A stretch of DNA of 64,000 nucleotides, from positions 780,001 to 844,000 of the forward strand of contig NZ_LT707064.1 of assembly GCF_900156465.1 (NCBI RefSeq), given 5' to 3'. Position numbers and translations under genes: made by a program. Below the pieces are notes generated by a model that made no database searches, had not been told where the DNA came from, and saw only the letters and a list, made by a program, of their open reading frames with translations. The stretch comes from Pseudomonas sp. 7SR1. Lineage in GTDB: Bacteria > Pseudomonadota > Gammaproteobacteria > Pseudomonadales > Pseudomonadaceae. Positions 34,697 to 45,455 of this stretch are shown piece by piece (the first letter of the stretch is position 1; every line of letters begins with the position of its first letter).

Positions 34697-36610
34697 TCAG
34701 GAAGACAGGTAGGACGAACGGGTCAACCCCAGGCGCAAGGCGTCGAGGAACTGGGTCCGCTCGGCGGCGCTGATGCGGGCGCTGGCGCACTTGTCGCGGT
34801 AGTGGGTCATCAACTCCTCCGGCGACAGGTGCACGTAGCGCAGCATGTCCTCGATGGTGTCGTGGGTTTCGATACCGGCGTGGTACACGCTGCCGTCGGC
34901 ATTCTGGTAGATGTTCACCGAGTCGGTGTCACCGAACAGGTTGTGCATGTCGCCGAGAATTTCCTGGTAGGCCCCCACCAGGAAGATACCCAGCAGGTAG
35001 TCTTCACCCGGGTTGAGGGAGTGCACCGGCAGGCTGGTCTCGATGCTCTGCTCGTCGACGTACTGCTTGATCTTGCCGTCGGAGTCGCAGGTCAGGTCTT
35101 GCAGCACGGCACGACGCAGCGGCTCTTCGTCTAGGCGGTGCAGCGGCAGGATCGGCAGCACCTGGCCGATGGCCCAGGTGTCCGGCAGGCTCTGGAAGAC
35201 CGAGAAGTTGCAGATGTACTTGTCCGCAAGCTTGTCATTGAGCTCGTCCAGCACCTGGCGGTGGGAACGCTGGCGGGCCTTGAGGGAGTTGTGCAGGCGA
35301 CGGCACACGGCGAAGTAGCACTGTTCGGCGAGGGCTTTCTCCGCCAGGGTCAGTTTGCCGTCGGCGTACTGGGCGGCCACGTCGCTCATGTAGTGGGTGG
35401 CGCGCCAGTAGGTTTCGGTGACCATCTCGATATCGGTCGGCCCCAGCAGATCGACCAGCCATTGCACGGTTTCGGGCAAGGCTTCCTTGTTTTCGATCAC
35501 CGGCACGTCGTCGTGATGCTTCTCGACATCAGTCACCTGCACCACCAGCATCGCGTGGTGGGCGGTCAGGGAGCGACCGCTTTCGGAGAAGATGTGCGGA
35601 TGCGGCAAGCCCTGGGCGTCGCAGAATTCCTTGAGCATGCCGACCACGACACCAGCGTAGTCGTCCATGTCGTAGTTGATCGAGCTGGCGTTGCGCGAAT
35701 GGGTTCCGTCGTAGTCCACGCCCAGGCCACCGCCGACGTCGATGTGATCCACCGGCAGGCCGAGGTTGCGCAGCTCGCCGTAGTAACGGATCGCTTCCTT
35801 GAAGCCATGCTGGTAGTCCGCCAGGTTGGCGATCTGCGAACCCATGTGGAAGTGCAGCAGGCGGATCCCCTGGTCCAGGCCGGCGCCGCGGAAACGCTCC
35901 ACCACCGACAGCAACTGGGCGGCAGAGAGACCGAACTTGGATTTCTCGCCACCGGTATCGGCCCACTTGCTCGAGGCCAGGGACGACAGGCGAACCCGCA
36001 GGCCAACCTGTGGCTTGACCTTGAGGGACGCGGCCTCTTCGATCACCAGGCCGACTTCGGATTCTTTCTCGATCACGATGAACACGTTGTGACCCAGCTT
36101 CTGGCCCATCAGCGCCAGGCGGATGAACTCGCGATCCTTGTAGCCGTTGCAGACAATGGTCCCGCCCTTGGGCGCCAGGGCCAGCACCGCCAGCAGCTCC
36201 GGCTTGGAACCGGCTTCCAGGCCGATGGAAACGTTCTGGGTCGCGATGATGTTCTCGATCACCGCTTCCTGCTGGTTGACCTTGATGGGATAAAGCGCGG
36301 TGTATTGGCTCTGGTATTCCAGACGCGCGATGTTGCTGTCGAATGCACCGGTAAGCTGGCGCACACGGTCTTGCAGGATGTCTGGAAAGCGCACCAGCAG
36401 AGGTAGGGAAAGGCCACTCTGGCGCAGCTGGTCGACCTGTTCGAACAGGTCGATGGGTGAACTGTCGGGACCGTTCGGACGGACTTCTACGCGACCGGCG
36501 TCATTGATCGCGAAATACCCGGCCCCCCAATGGCGAATCCCGTAAACACTGCGGCTGTCCGCAACTGTCCATTGGCTGCCATCGTCTTTGCGTGTGCGTC
36601 GTACGGACAT
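34697..36610 (-). CDS. speA: Biosynthetic arginine decarboxylase
   Basis: 637 residues, the normal length for the SpeA-type PLP-dependent arginine decarboxylase. It makes agmatine, the first step of putrescine synthesis. Diagnostic stretches: [16 protein letters not shown] near 31, [15 protein letters not shown] near 101 with the PLP lysine, [16 protein letters not shown] near 131, the [20 protein letters not shown] region near 256, [17 protein letters not shown] near 285 and [13 protein letters not shown] near 344. GGGGA precedes the ATG. It is the last gene of the minus-strand run from DUF2333. Confidence 0.95.
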   Translation of the reverse strand: MSVRRTRKDDGSQWTVADSRSVYGIRHWGAGYFAINDAGRVEVRPNGPDSSPIDLFEQVDQLRQSGLSLPLLVRFPDILQDRVRQLTGAFDSNIARLEYQSQYTALYPIKVNQQEAVIENIIATQNVSIGLEAGSKPELLAVLALAPKGGTIVCNGYKDREFIRLALMGQKLGHNVFIVIEKESEVGLVIEEAASLKVKPQVGLRVRLSSLASSKWADTGGEKSKFGLSAAQLLSVVERFRGAGLDQGIRLLHFHMGSQIANLADYQHGFKEAIRYYGELRNLGLPVDHIDVGGGLGVDYDGTHSRNASSINYDMDDYAGVVVGMLKEFCDAQGLPHPHIFSESGRSLTAHHAMLVVQVTDVEKHHDDVPVIENKEALPETVQWLVDLLGPTDIEMVTETYWRATHYMSDVAAQYADGKLTLAEKALAEQCYFAVCRRLHNSLKARQRSHRQVLDELNDKLADKYICNFSVFQSLPDTWAIGQVLPILPLHRLDEEPLRRAVLQDLTCDSDGKIKQYVDEQSIETSLPVHSLNPGEDYLLGIFLVGAYQEILGDMHNLFGDTDSVNIYQNADGSVYHAGIETHDTIEDMLRYVHLSPEELMTHYRDKCASARISAAERTQFLDALRLGLTRSSYLSS

Positions 36611-36740
36611 CGAAGTCCCCTATGAATGAAGTCGAAAATGCGCCATCCGGTCAGAGGCCGGCGCAGTCTGGAGAGTGAAGATGACGAATTGCCTGTCAGC
36701 AGGGTAGACCTTGCTCACCGGGCTGAGTTTAGAAAGCCGT

Positions 36741-37112
36741 TCAGCCGCCGGATTTTTTCGCCTTGAAACCGTGCCGGGCCAGTTCGGCCAGCAGCAGCTC
36801 GACGTGATCGCCCTGGATCTCGATGACACCGTCTTTCAACGCGCCACCGGTGCCACAGCGTTTCTTCAACGTAGTAGCCAGTTCCTTGAGCGCGTCCTCG
36901 GCCAACGGCACGCCGGTGATGGTGGTCACCGTCTTGCCGCCGCGACCTTTGCTTTCGCGGCGCACGCGGGCGATACCATCCCCGGCGGGGATGACGGTCT
37001 GTTTGCAGATGCAGGCATCCACCGGCTGGCGGCAATCAGGGCAATGACGACCGGCGTCGGTAGAAAATACCAGGCCACCCAGGGCGGCGAAGGATGCGGC
37101 TTTTTTGGCCAC
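36741..37112 (-). CDS. yciH: SUI1/eIF1-like translation factor YciH
   Basis: A 123-residue bacterial eIF1 (SUI1) homologue, thought to affect initiation fidelity. An N-terminal zinc-knuckle-like segment, CPDCRQPVDACIC, lies near 26-38. The SUI1 domain follows: RESKGRGGKTVTTITGVPLAEDALKELATTLKKRCGTGGALKDGVIEIQGDH near 55-105. A GTG start at 37112 is chosen because AGAGGA sits seven bases upstream and the family begins VAKKA; an ATG 13 codons earlier lacks such a site. Confidence 0.88.
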   Translation of the reverse strand: MAKKAASFAALGGLVFSTDAGRHCPDCRQPVDACICKQTVIPAGDGIARVRRESKGRGGKTVTTITGVPLAEDALKELATTLKKRCGTGGALKDGVIEIQGDHVELLLAELARHGFKAKKSGG

Positions 37113-37282
37113 CGGCAATCCTCTCGGGAGGACAAAGACTGGCCGAGACAAGCAGTGCCCCGACCGCGAAGCCCCACTCAGGCAGGGGCAGCGCTACTGG
37201 ACCGGCAGACGCCGGTCCAGCTTGAAAAGTCGCGCAGTGTAACGGCAAAAAGCCGACTTGCTAAGAGCCAATCGGCGCCAAT

Positions 37283-37840
37283 TTACTGCTTCTTTGCGAC
37301 GCCCTCGCCATGGACCCGCAAATAGCGCTCCAGGGCCGCCAGGGAGTCCGGGCAATAAGGCTTGCACCGGATTTCTTCCAGCACCTGCCCGATGGACAGG
37401 AAACGCGCCTCGAGCACCTCTTCCGGCTGCAGGACCAGAGGGCCGTCCCACACCGCCGAGAACGCCGAGCACCATAGCCGGCTGCCGGGGTCTTCGAAGT
37501 AGAAATGGTCGTGGGCCATGAGTGGAACGCCGCTCACCCCCAGTTCTTCCGCCAGCTCGCGGGCCGCCGACTCGGCGTAGGTCTCGTTCGCCTGCACCAT
37601 TCCGCCCGCAGCCACATCCCAGAAACCGGGATAGATCGCCTTGCTCATGGTCCGGCGGTGAACGCACAGCTCACCGGCCGAATTGAACAGCATGATGTAG
37701 GTGCCGCGTCCGATCAGGCCACGTTCCCGCAGTTCCGAGCGCACCAGGCTGCCCAGCAGGTTATCGTTTTCGTCGACCCAAGCGATCAGCTCGGCATCCG
37801 AGGCCACCCGATGGGCGGCCTCCCGGGCGCTTTCGTTCAT
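37283..37840 (-). CDS. Nudix hydrolase
   Basis: A 185-residue Nudix hydrolase of the YfcD/IPP-isomerase-like group. The Nudix box reads GGMVQANETYAESAARELAEELGV near 83-106, all key Glu residues present, preceded by RRTMSKAIYPGFWDVAAGG. The substrate is unknown. It begins three bases after the DUF2333 gene ends, so those two are co-transcribed. It corresponds by position to P. aeruginosa PA4841 (recalled). Confidence 0.87.
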   Translation of the reverse strand: MNESAREAAHRVASDAELIAWVDENDNLLGSLVRSELRERGLIGRGTYIMLFNSAGELCVHRRTMSKAIYPGFWDVAAGGMVQANETYAESAARELAEELGVSGVPLMAHDHFYFEDPGSRLWCSAFSAVWDGPLVLQPEEVLEARFLSIGQVLEEIRCKPYCPDSLAALERYLRVHGEGVAKKQ

Positions 37841-37843
37841 GGA

Positions 37844-38911
37844 TCAGCCCTGGTTCAGCAACTGCCGCAAGTCGATCACCGCCGCGTTGGCACGGGAAAT
37901 GTAGTTGGCCATGACCAGCGAATGGTTCGCCAGGACGCCGAAGCCACTGCCATTGAGGATCATCGGGCTCCAGATCGGCTCCTGGGACGCTTCCAGCTCG
38001 CGGATGATCTGGCGCACGCTGACCGTGGCGTTCTTCTTCGCCAGCACATCGGCGAAGTCCACCTCGATGGCCCGCAGCAGGTGGGACAGCGCCCAGGCCT
38101 GGCCGCGAGCTTCATAGAACACGTTATCGATCTGCAGCCACGGGGTTTCGACACGTTCTTCGTCGACTTCCGGCACCTGGCCCGGCGCAGGGGCCTCGGT
38201 TTTCAATGCGGTATTGAGCTTGACCCGACCGACACTGGCCGACAGCCGCTGGGACAGCGAGCCCAGGCGGGTGCCGACGTCACCCAGCCAGTTGTTCAGG
38301 TTGTCGGCACGGGCGTAGAACAGGGCGCTTTTCTGGCTGGGGTCGGACAGGCGTGCCTGGTATCGGCTCAAGGAGTTGATGCCCTCCTGGTATTCCGACT
38401 CGCTGGAGGGCAGCACCCAGCTGCGATTGTCGAAGTTGAAGCGCGGCTCGGCCTTGGCCAGGTCGGCGTCCTCGGCGGACTGGGACTGGGAACGGGCGAA
38501 GTCCTTGCGCAAGGCACGGCTCAGGTCGCGGACCTGGACCAGCACGCCGTATTCCCAGCTCGACATGTTGTCCATCCACAGGCCTGGAGGGAACCGGTCG
38601 TTGGAAATATAGCCGCCCGGCTTGGTCAGCAGGGTTCCAGCGACGCTCTTGAGGGTCTCGACAGTGGTATAGCCCACCACCATCTGCCGGCCGTCCTTCT
38701 CGGCGGCCGCCTGGGCATTCTGCTGTACCGGGAACAGGGACGGCTCCTGGCTCCAGTACCAACCGATGGCGATGGTCACCAGCAGGTACAGGCCCACCAG
38801 CGTGGCCAGCGCGCGGCTGAAGAACAGCCCGCCCAGGTAGCTGCGGGTGGCCGATTTCGGCTCGGCGGCACGTTCAGGCGCGCTGCCCGCGCGGTTTTTC
38901 CAGTCCAGCAT
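37844..38911 (-). CDS. DUF2333 family inner-membrane-anchored protein
   Basis: A 355-residue protein with one N-terminal membrane segment (LATLVGLYLLVTIAIGWYW near 35-53) and a large periplasmic part. The DUF2333 pattern includes VGYTTVETLKSVAGTLLTKPGGYISNDRFPPGLWMDNMSSWEYGVLVQVRDLSRALR near 78-135 and AWALSHLLRAIEVDFADVL near 273. The function is unknown. GGGA lies before the ATG. It heads the run DUF2333-Nudix-yciH-speA. Confidence 0.83.
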   Translation of the reverse strand: MLDWKNRAGSAPERAAEPKSATRSYLGGLFFSRALATLVGLYLLVTIAIGWYWSQEPSLFPVQQNAQAAAEKDGRQMVVGYTTVETLKSVAGTLLTKPGGYISNDRFPPGLWMDNMSSWEYGVLVQVRDLSRALRKDFARSQSQSAEDADLAKAEPRFNFDNRSWVLPSSESEYQEGINSLSRYQARLSDPSQKSALFYARADNLNNWLGDVGTRLGSLSQRLSASVGRVKLNTALKTEAPAPGQVPEVDEERVETPWLQIDNVFYEARGQAWALSHLLRAIEVDFADVLAKKNATVSVRQIIRELEASQEPIWSPMILNGSGFGVLANHSLVMANYISRANAAVIDLRQLLNQG

Positions 38912-39185
38912 GGCGATGTCCCTTCAATCACTTGAGTTCACGGTTCGACCACAACCCTACGCCATCGTGCCTGACTTGAAACGCGGAATCACGCCAGCCA
39001 GGGCGAGGCAATCGGACCGCCACTATAAAGGAAGCGCCGTCATCGGCCTATGATGACCATTGGGTCAGAAACTGAATTTCATCCCGAGGCAGATTATTGA
39101 CGTATGACACTCATGCGAGGGAAAAGAGGTGCTAGCATAGAGCCACCAGTCGACCTCAGCATGCACCCTAACTAGTAGTCAGGAT
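38912..39185. promoter_or_regulatory. Divergent promoter region of DUF2333 and gcbA
   Basis: 274 bases between two divergent genes. An extended -10-like element, TGCTAGCAT, lies at 39130-39138 before gcbA, without a convincing -35. A separate start for each gene is expected, but no operator could be named. Confidence 0.3.
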
Positions 39186-40856
39186 ATGACCGAGCCAGAA
39201 GACCCCAGCCGTGAGCGCCTCAAGCACCACTTTGCCCAGCGGGTAATTCATCAGGCTCGCCAGATCCTGGAGATATGGCAGCGCCTGCAACGCAGCGAAT
39301 GGTCCAGCACCGATCTGTCGGAGCTCAGCGAAGCCACCCTGCGCCTGCAGCGTTTCGCCGAGCGCTTCGAGCAACCGGAGCATACCCAGTTGGCCCAGGG
39401 CATCAGCCAGTCGCTGCAAGCGGTGGATGCCAATCGCGGACGACTGAGCAGCCACCTGATCACTGAAATCAATCGCTTGATGCAGCGCCTGTCCCGCACC
39501 GGCCTGCGTCATGGCGATCAGCTCGAACAAACCTTCCTGCCGCCGCTGCGCAAGCCTATCTATGTGCTACTGCAAGACCATGACCGTGCCGAACGACTGG
39601 CCAAGCAGCTGGAATTCTTCGGCCTCAGCGCCCAGGCCCTGGAAAGTGTCGCGGCGTTTCGCGCCTCGATGGTGGAGCGCCTCCCCGCAGCGATCGTCAT
39701 GGATGTGGATTTCAGCGGCCCCGGTATCGGCCTGAAACTGGCCGCCGAAGCCCAGCAAGGCCTGGAGCAGCCGTTGCCGCTGCTGTTCTTCAGCTTGCTG
39801 GAAACCGACACCCCGACCCGCCTGGCGGCGGTGCGGGCCGGTGGACAGGAGTTCCTGACCGGAACCCTGGAAGCCTCGAGCCTGCTGGAAAAGATCGAAG
39901 TGCTGACCTGCGTGGCCCAGTACGAGCCCTATAAAGTGCTGATCATCGACGACTCCCGCGCCCAGGCCCTGCACACCGAGCGCCTGCTCAACAGCGCCGG
40001 CATCGTGACCCGCACGTTGATCGAGCCGATCCAGGCCATGGCCGAACTGGCCGATTTCCAGCCAGACCTGATCATCCTCGACATGTACATGCCTGCCTGC
40101 ACCGGTACGGAACTGGCGAAGGTGATCCGTCACAATGACCGCTATGTCAGCGTGCCCATCATCTATCTGTCCGCCGAAGATGACCTGGACAAGCAACTCG
40201 ATGCCATGAGCGAGGGCGGCGACGACTTCCTGACCAAGCCGATCAAGCCGCGGCACCTGATCACCACCGTGCGCAACCGCGCGGCCCGGGCGCGCAATCT
40301 CAAGGCGCGGATGGTTCGCGACAGCCTTACGGGGCTGTACAACCACACCCATATCCTGCAGTTGCTCGAAGACTGTTGCTTCCGCGCTCGTCGCGAAGGC
40401 AAGCCCCTGAGCTTCGCCATGCTGGACATCGACCACTTCAAGCGAGTCAACGACAGCCACGGCCACCCCATGGGCGATCGGGTCATCAAGAGCCTGGCGC
40501 TGTTCCTCAAGCAGCGGCTGCGCAAGACCGATTTCATCGGCCGTTATGGCGGCGAGGAGTTCGCCATTGTCATGCCCGACACTGATATCGACGCCGCATG
40601 CACGGTACTGGATGAAATTCGCCAGCGCTTTGCCGAAATCCACTATCCGGCCCAGCCCCATGACCTCTGGTGCACATTCAGTGCCGGGGTGGTGGAAATG
40701 AGCGAAACGTCCGACAGCCTGATGATGGCCAGCCAGGCGGATGCAGCGCTGTACCGCGCCAAGCATGCCGGCCGTAATCGGGTGCAGAGCGCGCACCAAT
40801 CAAAGCAAAGTGCCACTTTTTCATCGGAATCCACCGATTCAGTCATAAACCTGTAA
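39186..40856 (+). CDS. gcbA: Diguanylate cyclase with two receiver domains (GcbA)
   Basis: A 556-residue PleD-like protein. A helical N-terminus of about 115 residues is followed by a first receiver-like domain (IYVLLQDHDRAERLAKQLEFFG near 125, Asp173), a second receiver (VLIIDDSRAQALHTERLL near 254, phospho-acceptor Asp299 in IILDMYMP) and a GGDEF domain. The active site is GGEEF at 455-459, with the inhibitory I-site RKTD at 446-449, so the enzyme should make c-di-GMP and be feedback-inhibited. By position and layout it is GcbA (PA4843 in P. aeruginosa; recalled as a surface-attachment and dispersal regulator). Confidence 0.9.
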   Translation: MTEPEDPSRERLKHHFAQRVIHQARQILEIWQRLQRSEWSSTDLSELSEATLRLQRFAERFEQPEHTQLAQGISQSLQAVDANRGRLSSHLITEINRLMQRLSRTGLRHGDQLEQTFLPPLRKPIYVLLQDHDRAERLAKQLEFFGLSAQALESVAAFRASMVERLPAAIVMDVDFSGPGIGLKLAAEAQQGLEQPLPLLFFSLLETDTPTRLAAVRAGGQEFLTGTLEASSLLEKIEVLTCVAQYEPYKVLIIDDSRAQALHTERLLNSAGIVTRTLIEPIQAMAELADFQPDLIILDMYMPACTGTELAKVIRHNDRYVSVPIIYLSAEDDLDKQLDAMSEGGDDFLTKPIKPRHLITTVRNRAARARNLKARMVRDSLTGLYNHTHILQLLEDCCFRARREGKPLSFAMLDIDHFKRVNDSHGHPMGDRVIKSLALFLKQRLRKTDFIGRYGGEEFAIVMPDTDIDAACTVLDEIRQRFAEIHYPAQPHDLWCTFSAGVVEMSETSDSLMMASQADAALYRAKHAGRNRVQSAHQSKQSATFSSESTDSVINL

Positions 40857-40907
40857 CCAAGGCGCAATAAATTCAGGCACTTACGATTCTGCCCCCGGTA
40901 GACCCCG

Positions 40908-42854
40908 ATGCGCCTGAAGCTGCTGACGAACCTCAATACCCTCCTTTTGGTGGCCGTGTGTCTTGGCCTCGGCGCCACGCTCTGGTGGTCTCAGATCGCC
41001 CTGGAGCGCCCCTATTTGCTGATGGAGCGTTACCTGGGGCTGTCACGGCAATTCCAGGGCGAGGTGGCTCGCAACATCGAGGACTATCTGGCCAGCGGCG
41101 ACGCCCTGCGCCTGAGCGCCGCCACCCAGGCCCTCGAAACCTTGCAACAGGATCTGGACCAGTTCCCGCCGGAACTGGCACAGGGCCTGCGCCCGAGCCT
41201 GTCGAGCCTCGATGGCTTCAGCAAGAACGATCTGCTGGCCGCCGGCAAACTGGCCGCAGATCCCCAGGCCCTGCTGCTGCAGGCCGAACGTGAGCTGAGC
41301 GCCAACCTGGACCGCCTCGCCCAATACGCCAACGGTGCACCCGCCTACCTGGCCCCACTGTTCGCCGCATCGCAGCATGTGGGCCGGCTGTCGCTGACCC
41401 GGGAAAAAATGGTCAGCGGCGGCCGCAGCGAACTGGCCGCCGACGTCGAACGGGAATTGGCCAATATCCGCACCCAGGCCGAACAGATCGATAGCCTTCC
41501 GTTGCTCGGCGTAACGGCCAGCAGCGAATCCGGCAGCGATGACTTCGCCGCACTGATGGGTCTGGAAACCCAGGAAAAGACCGCCGCCGAAGACGCCGGC
41601 ATTGCCCTCAAGCGTGAACTCAACAGCCTGCTTGGCCGTTATCCGGCAGAGCTGGGACGCACCCAGGCACTGATCCAGAAGCGCACCGAGTTGAGCAACG
41701 CCACGCACCTGAAAACCGCCGATGTGCAGCAGGCCATTGATGCCATGGAGCCCGCTGTGCGTGCCCAGCACGGACAGATCCAAGGAGAGGTCCGCTTGAT
41801 CCAAGGCGTGATGATCGGCCTGATCCTGCTGATCGCCCTGCTTATCGATACCCTGCAACGACGCCTGGCCCGGACCCTGACACACCTGGCGCCCGCGCTA
41901 TCGACCTGGGCCGAAGGCGACTTCAGTCGCGATATCCATGTCGGCGCCAGCAACCGTGAGTTGCGGGACATCGAGGCATCGCTCAATCGACTGCGCGCTT
42001 ATCTGACAGACCTGGTAGGGGCCATCCATTTGAATGCCGAGCAGGTCGCCGGCAGCAGCCGGGCCCTGGCCGAGCTGAGTGCGCAAATGCACAGCGGCGC
42101 GGAGCACCAGGCCGGCGACACGGCACTGATCCGCGATTCCCTCAGTGAACTGGAGGCGACCATCCAGCAAGTGGCCGGTGACGCCAGCCAGGCCGCGCAG
42201 GCCAGCCGCAGCGCCGGACACGCTGTGGAACAGGGGCAGAAAGTCATTGGCCTGAGCCTCACCGGGCTGCATGCACTGGTGGGCGAGGTGCAAGGCAACG
42301 CGCAGATGATCGAACAACTGGCCGAGGAATCGGCCACCATTGGCGGCGTGCTGACGGTGATCCGCTCGATCGCCGACCAGACCAACCTGCTGGCCCTCAA
42401 CGCCGCCATCGAAGCCGCTCGAGCCGGGGAAATGGGCCGGGGGTTCGCGGTGGTGGCCGAGGAAGTGCGCTCCCTGGCGCAGCGTACCGCAGGGGCCACG
42501 GCCGAGATCCAGGCCCTGATCGCGCGCCTGCAACTGGCCGCACGCCAGTCCGTGGACGGCATGCGCGCCCAAGTCGAACACGCCGAGGCCACCGCCAACC
42601 AGGCCCAAGCGGCCGACGGTGCACTGGACAAGATCGTCGATGCCATCCAGACCATCGCCGACACCGCGGTGCGCATCGCCGACGTCACCGCCCAACAGAG
42701 CGGCGCGGTCAGCGAGATTCGCGATCACAGCGAACGCATCCACCAACTGGGCGGGGAAAACCTGCTGCGCATCGGCCAGGGCCGGGAACAGGGTGACAAC
42801 CTGTTGGTCCTGGGTGGGCGCCTGCACACCGCCGTGCAAGCCTTTCGCGTCTGA
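40908..42854 (+). CDS. ctpL: Methyl-accepting chemotaxis protein, CtpL-like
   Basis: A 648-residue chemoreceptor. The first membrane helix is at 7-27 ([21 protein letters not shown]), with a long helical periplasmic sensor of about 260 residues. The second helix is near 297-316 ([17 protein letters not shown]), followed by a HAMP domain and the signalling domain. The hairpin tip motif is [41 protein letters not shown]. Gene order matches P. aeruginosa ctpL (PA4844), which I recall mediates phosphate-starvation chemotaxis; the ligand here is inferred from position only. Confidence 0.85.
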   Translation: MRLKLLTNLNTLLLVAVCLGLGATLWWSQIALERPYLLMERYLGLSRQFQGEVARNIEDYLASGDALRLSAATQALETLQQDLDQFPPELAQGLRPSLSSLDGFSKNDLLAAGKLAADPQALLLQAERELSANLDRLAQYANGAPAYLAPLFAASQHVGRLSLTREKMVSGGRSELAADVERELANIRTQAEQIDSLPLLGVTASSESGSDDFAALMGLETQEKTAAEDAGIALKRELNSLLGRYPAELGRTQALIQKRTELSNATHLKTADVQQAIDAMEPAVRAQHGQIQGEVRLIQGVMIGLILLIALLIDTLQRRLARTLTHLAPALSTWAEGDFSRDIHVGASNRELRDIEASLNRLRAYLTDLVGAIHLNAEQVAGSSRALAELSAQMHSGAEHQAGDTALIRDSLSELEATIQQVAGDASQAAQASRSAGHAVEQGQKVIGLSLTGLHALVGEVQGNAQMIEQLAEESATIGGVLTVIRSIADQTNLLALNAAIEAARAGEMGRGFAVVAEEVRSLAQRTAGATAEIQALIARLQLAARQSVDGMRAQVEHAEATANQAQAADGALDKIVDAIQTIADTAVRIADVTAQQSGAVSEIRDHSERIHQLGGENLLRIGQGREQGDNLLVLGGRLHTAVQAFRV

Positions 42855-43040
42855 CTCGCGGCACAGCCTGCCAATCCAGGCTTTTGCGCCAACGGATGAC
42901 CGGTTTTTAGAGCACGGTCACAAATTTCGCGCAAACATCGGTCATCGTGCTGGCTATTGCCGAGAACTGGACAGTCATAAAGGCTTTGCGGCATAGTCGC
43001 CGGGTTCTGACACCTGCTCACGGATAACAAGGAACAGCAG

Positions 43041-43493
43041 ATGGCGACCCTATTGGTCCTGCATGGACCCAACCTGAACCTGCTTGGCACCCGCGAACCG
43101 GGCGTCTACGGGGCCGTCACGCTCGCTCAGATCAACCAGGATCTGGAGCAGCGGGCCCGCACCGCCGGCCATCATTTGCTCTATCTGCAAAGCAACGCCG
43201 AGTACGAACTGATCGACCGCATTCATGCCGCCCGCGACGAAGGCGTGGACTTCATTCTGATCAATCCCGCAGCTTTTACGCATACAAGTGTCGCATTACG
43301 TGACGCGCTGCTGGCGGTGAGCATCCCATTCATCGAAGTGCATTTGTCCAACGTGCACAAACGCGAACCTTTCCGCCATCACTCCTATTTCTCCGATGTA
43401 GCGGTAGGAGTGATCTGCGGCCTTGGCGCCAGTGGTTACCGACTGGCCCTGGAGGCCGCCCTAGAGCAGCTTGAAAGACAGGCAACAGCTTGA
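43041..43493 (+). CDS. aroQ: Type II 3-dehydroquinate dehydratase
   Basis: 150 residues, normal for the type II enzyme, which converts 3-dehydroquinate to 3-dehydroshikimate in the shikimate pathway. Motifs: [20 protein letters not shown] near 5-24 (catalytic Tyr23), [35 protein letters not shown] near 73 and [20 protein letters not shown] near 98 with the catalytic His. AAGGAA lies upstream of the ATG. It is followed 48 bp later by accB. Confidence 0.95.
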   Translation: MATLLVLHGPNLNLLGTREPGVYGAVTLAQINQDLEQRARTAGHHLLYLQSNAEYELIDRIHAARDEGVDFILINPAAFTHTSVALRDALLAVSIPFIEVHLSNVHKREPFRHHSYFSDVAVGVICGLGASGYRLALEAALEQLERQATA

Positions 43494-43541
43494 ACAACAA
43501 GCGTTAAACGCCCCTGACCGACCCTTGGGAGTTGATGATTC

Positions 43542-44006
43542 ATGGATATCCGTAAAGTTAAGAAACTGATCGAATTGCTGGAAGAGTCCGGCATCGACGA
43601 GCTCGAGATCAAGGAAGGCGAAGAGTCCGTACGTATCAGCCGTCACAGCAAGACTCCGGCCCAGCAGTACTACGCCCCGGCCCCTGTGCAGGCTCCGGCC
43701 GCCGCACCGGCTCCGGCCGCACCTGCTGCAGTTGCTGCTGCTCCAGCCGCTGCCGCCGCGCCTGCGCTCAACGGCACCGTCGCTCGCTCGCCAATGGTAG
43801 GCACTTTCTATCGCAAGTCGTCCCCAACCTCGCCGTCCTTCGTTGAAGTGGGCCAGACCGTGAAGAAAGGCGACACCCTGTGCATCGTCGAAGCCATGAA
43901 GATGATGAACCACATCGAAGCTGAAACCAGCGGTGTGATCGAGTCCATCCTCGTTGAAGACGGCCAGCCGGTTGAGTACGACCAACCGCTGTTCACCATC
44001 GTTTGA
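43542..44006 (+). CDS. accB: Biotin carboxyl carrier protein of acetyl-CoA carboxylase
   Basis: 154 residues. The N-terminal segment [34 protein letters not shown] is typical, followed by an Ala/Pro-rich linker (about residues 45-80) and the biotinyl domain with the biotin-accepting Lys120 in EAMKM. It carries CO2 as carboxybiotin in fatty-acid synthesis. Its end overlaps the leader of accC by a few bases, so the two form an operon. Confidence 0.97.
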   Translation: MDIRKVKKLIELLEESGIDELEIKEGEESVRISRHSKTPAQQYYAPAPVQAPAAAPAPAAPAAVAAAPAAAAAPALNGTVARSPMVGTFYRKSSPTSPSFVEVGQTVKKGDTLCIVEAMKMMNHIEAETSGVIESILVEDGQPVEYDQPLFTIV

Positions 44007-44023
44007 ACCGCGGAGAGCCTTTG

Positions 44024-45379
44024 ATGACTGCGAAGCTGGAAAAAGTCCTGATCGCGAACCGCGGTGAAATCGCCCTGCGAATCCTGCGCGCCTGCAAAGA
44101 GATGGGCATCAAGACCGTCGCCGTTTATTCCAAGGCCGACAAGGAACTGATGCACCTGGGCCTGGCAGACGAGTCCGTCTGCATCGGTCCGGCATCGGCC
44201 GCGCATTCCTACCTGCACATCCCGGCGATCATCGCCGCGGCCGAAGTGACCGGCGCCACCGCCATTCACCCAGGCTATGGCTTCCTGGCGGAAAACGCCG
44301 ATTTCGCCGAACAGGTCGAGAACTCCGGTTTTGCCTTCATCGGCCCGAAAGCCGAAACCATCCGCCTGATGGGCGACAAGGTTTCGGCCAAGCACGCGAT
44401 GATCGCGGCCGGCGTACCCACCGTTCCAGGTTCCGACGGCCCGCTGCCTGAGGACGAGGAAACCGCCCTGCGCATCGGTCGCGAAGTCGGTTATCCGGTG
44501 ATCATCAAGGCCGCTGGCGGCGGCGGTGGTCGCGGCATGCGCGTGGTCCACAAGGAAGAAGACCTGATTTCCTCGGCGAAGCTGACCCGCTCCGAAGCGG
44601 GCGCGGCGTTCGGCAACCCGATGGTCTATCTGGAAAAATTCCTGACCAACCCACGCCACGTCGAAGTCCAGGTACTGTCCGATGGCCAGGGCCACGCCAT
44701 CCATCTGGGCGACCGCGACTGCTCGCTGCAACGTCGTCACCAGAAGGTCCTCGAAGAAGCGCCTGCACCGGGCATCGACGAGAAGGCACGCCAGGAAGTG
44801 CTGGCCCGTTGCGTCAAGGCCTGCATCGACATCGGCTATCGCGGCGCCGGTACCTTCGAGTTCCTGTACGAGAACGGTCGTTTCTACTTCATCGAAATGA
44901 ACACCCGTGTTCAGGTGGAGCACCCGGTTTCGGAAATGGTCACCGGTATCGACATCGTCAAGGAGATGCTCAGCATCGCCGCCGGCAACAAGCTGTCGTT
45001 CACCCAGGATGACGTGGTCATTCGCGGTCACGCACTGGAGTGCCGGATCAACGCCGAAGACCCGAAAACCTTCATGCCAAGCCCAGGCACGGTCAAGCAT
45101 TTCCATGCCCCGGGCGGCAACGGCGTTCGTGTCGACTCGCACCTGTACAGCGGTTATGCCGTTCCGCCGAACTACGACTCGTTGATCGGCAAGCTGATCA
45201 CCTACGGGGCGACCCGCGACGAAGCCATGGCGCGCATGCGCAATGCGCTGGACGAAATCGTGGTGGACGGGATCAAGACCAATATCCCGCTGCACCGCGA
45301 CCTGACCCGCGACGAAGGCTTCTGCGAAGGTGGCGTCAACATCCATTACCTGGAGCACAAGCTGGCCAACCAGCATTGA
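44024..45379 (+). CDS. accC: Biotin carboxylase subunit of acetyl-CoA carboxylase
   Basis: A 451-residue ATP-grasp enzyme that carboxylates biotin on AccB. Visible: [23 protein letters not shown] at the N-terminus, [18 protein letters not shown] near 75, the glycine-rich ATP loop [14 protein letters not shown] near 159, [18 protein letters not shown] near 200, [19 protein letters not shown] and [22 protein letters not shown] near 286. The ATG at 44024 follows GGAGAGCC and gives the normal start [15 protein letters not shown]. An intrinsic terminator follows the stop. Confidence 0.97.
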   Translation: MTAKLEKVLIANRGEIALRILRACKEMGIKTVAVYSKADKELMHLGLADESVCIGPASAAHSYLHIPAIIAAAEVTGATAIHPGYGFLAENADFAEQVENSGFAFIGPKAETIRLMGDKVSAKHAMIAAGVPTVPGSDGPLPEDEETALRIGREVGYPVIIKAAGGGGGRGMRVVHKEEDLISSAKLTRSEAGAAFGNPMVYLEKFLTNPRHVEVQVLSDGQGHAIHLGDRDCSLQRRHQKVLEEAPAPGIDEKARQEVLARCVKACIDIGYRGAGTFEFLYENGRFYFIEMNTRVQVEHPVSEMVTGIDIVKEMLSIAAGNKLSFTQDDVVIRGHALECRINAEDPKTFMPSPGTVKHFHAPGGNGVRVDSHLYSGYAVPPNYDSLIGKLITYGATRDEAMARMRNALDEIVVDGIKTNIPLHRDLTRDEGFCEGGVNIHYLEHKLANQH

Positions 45380-45399
45380 TGCCCGTGTGATGTAAAAAA

Positions 45400-45428
45400 G
45401 ACCCCGGTCCGTTGGCCGGGGTCTTTTT
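45400..45428. terminator. Bidirectional intrinsic terminator
   Basis: GACCCCGG (45400-45407), loop TCCGTTGG, CCGGGGTC (45416-45423), with an A run before and a long T run after the stem. It should stop accC transcription and, on the other strand, that of the toxin-like gene ending at 45456. Confidence 0.92.
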
Positions 45429-45455
45429 TTTCCTTTCCCAGTGACGATGAACGGG

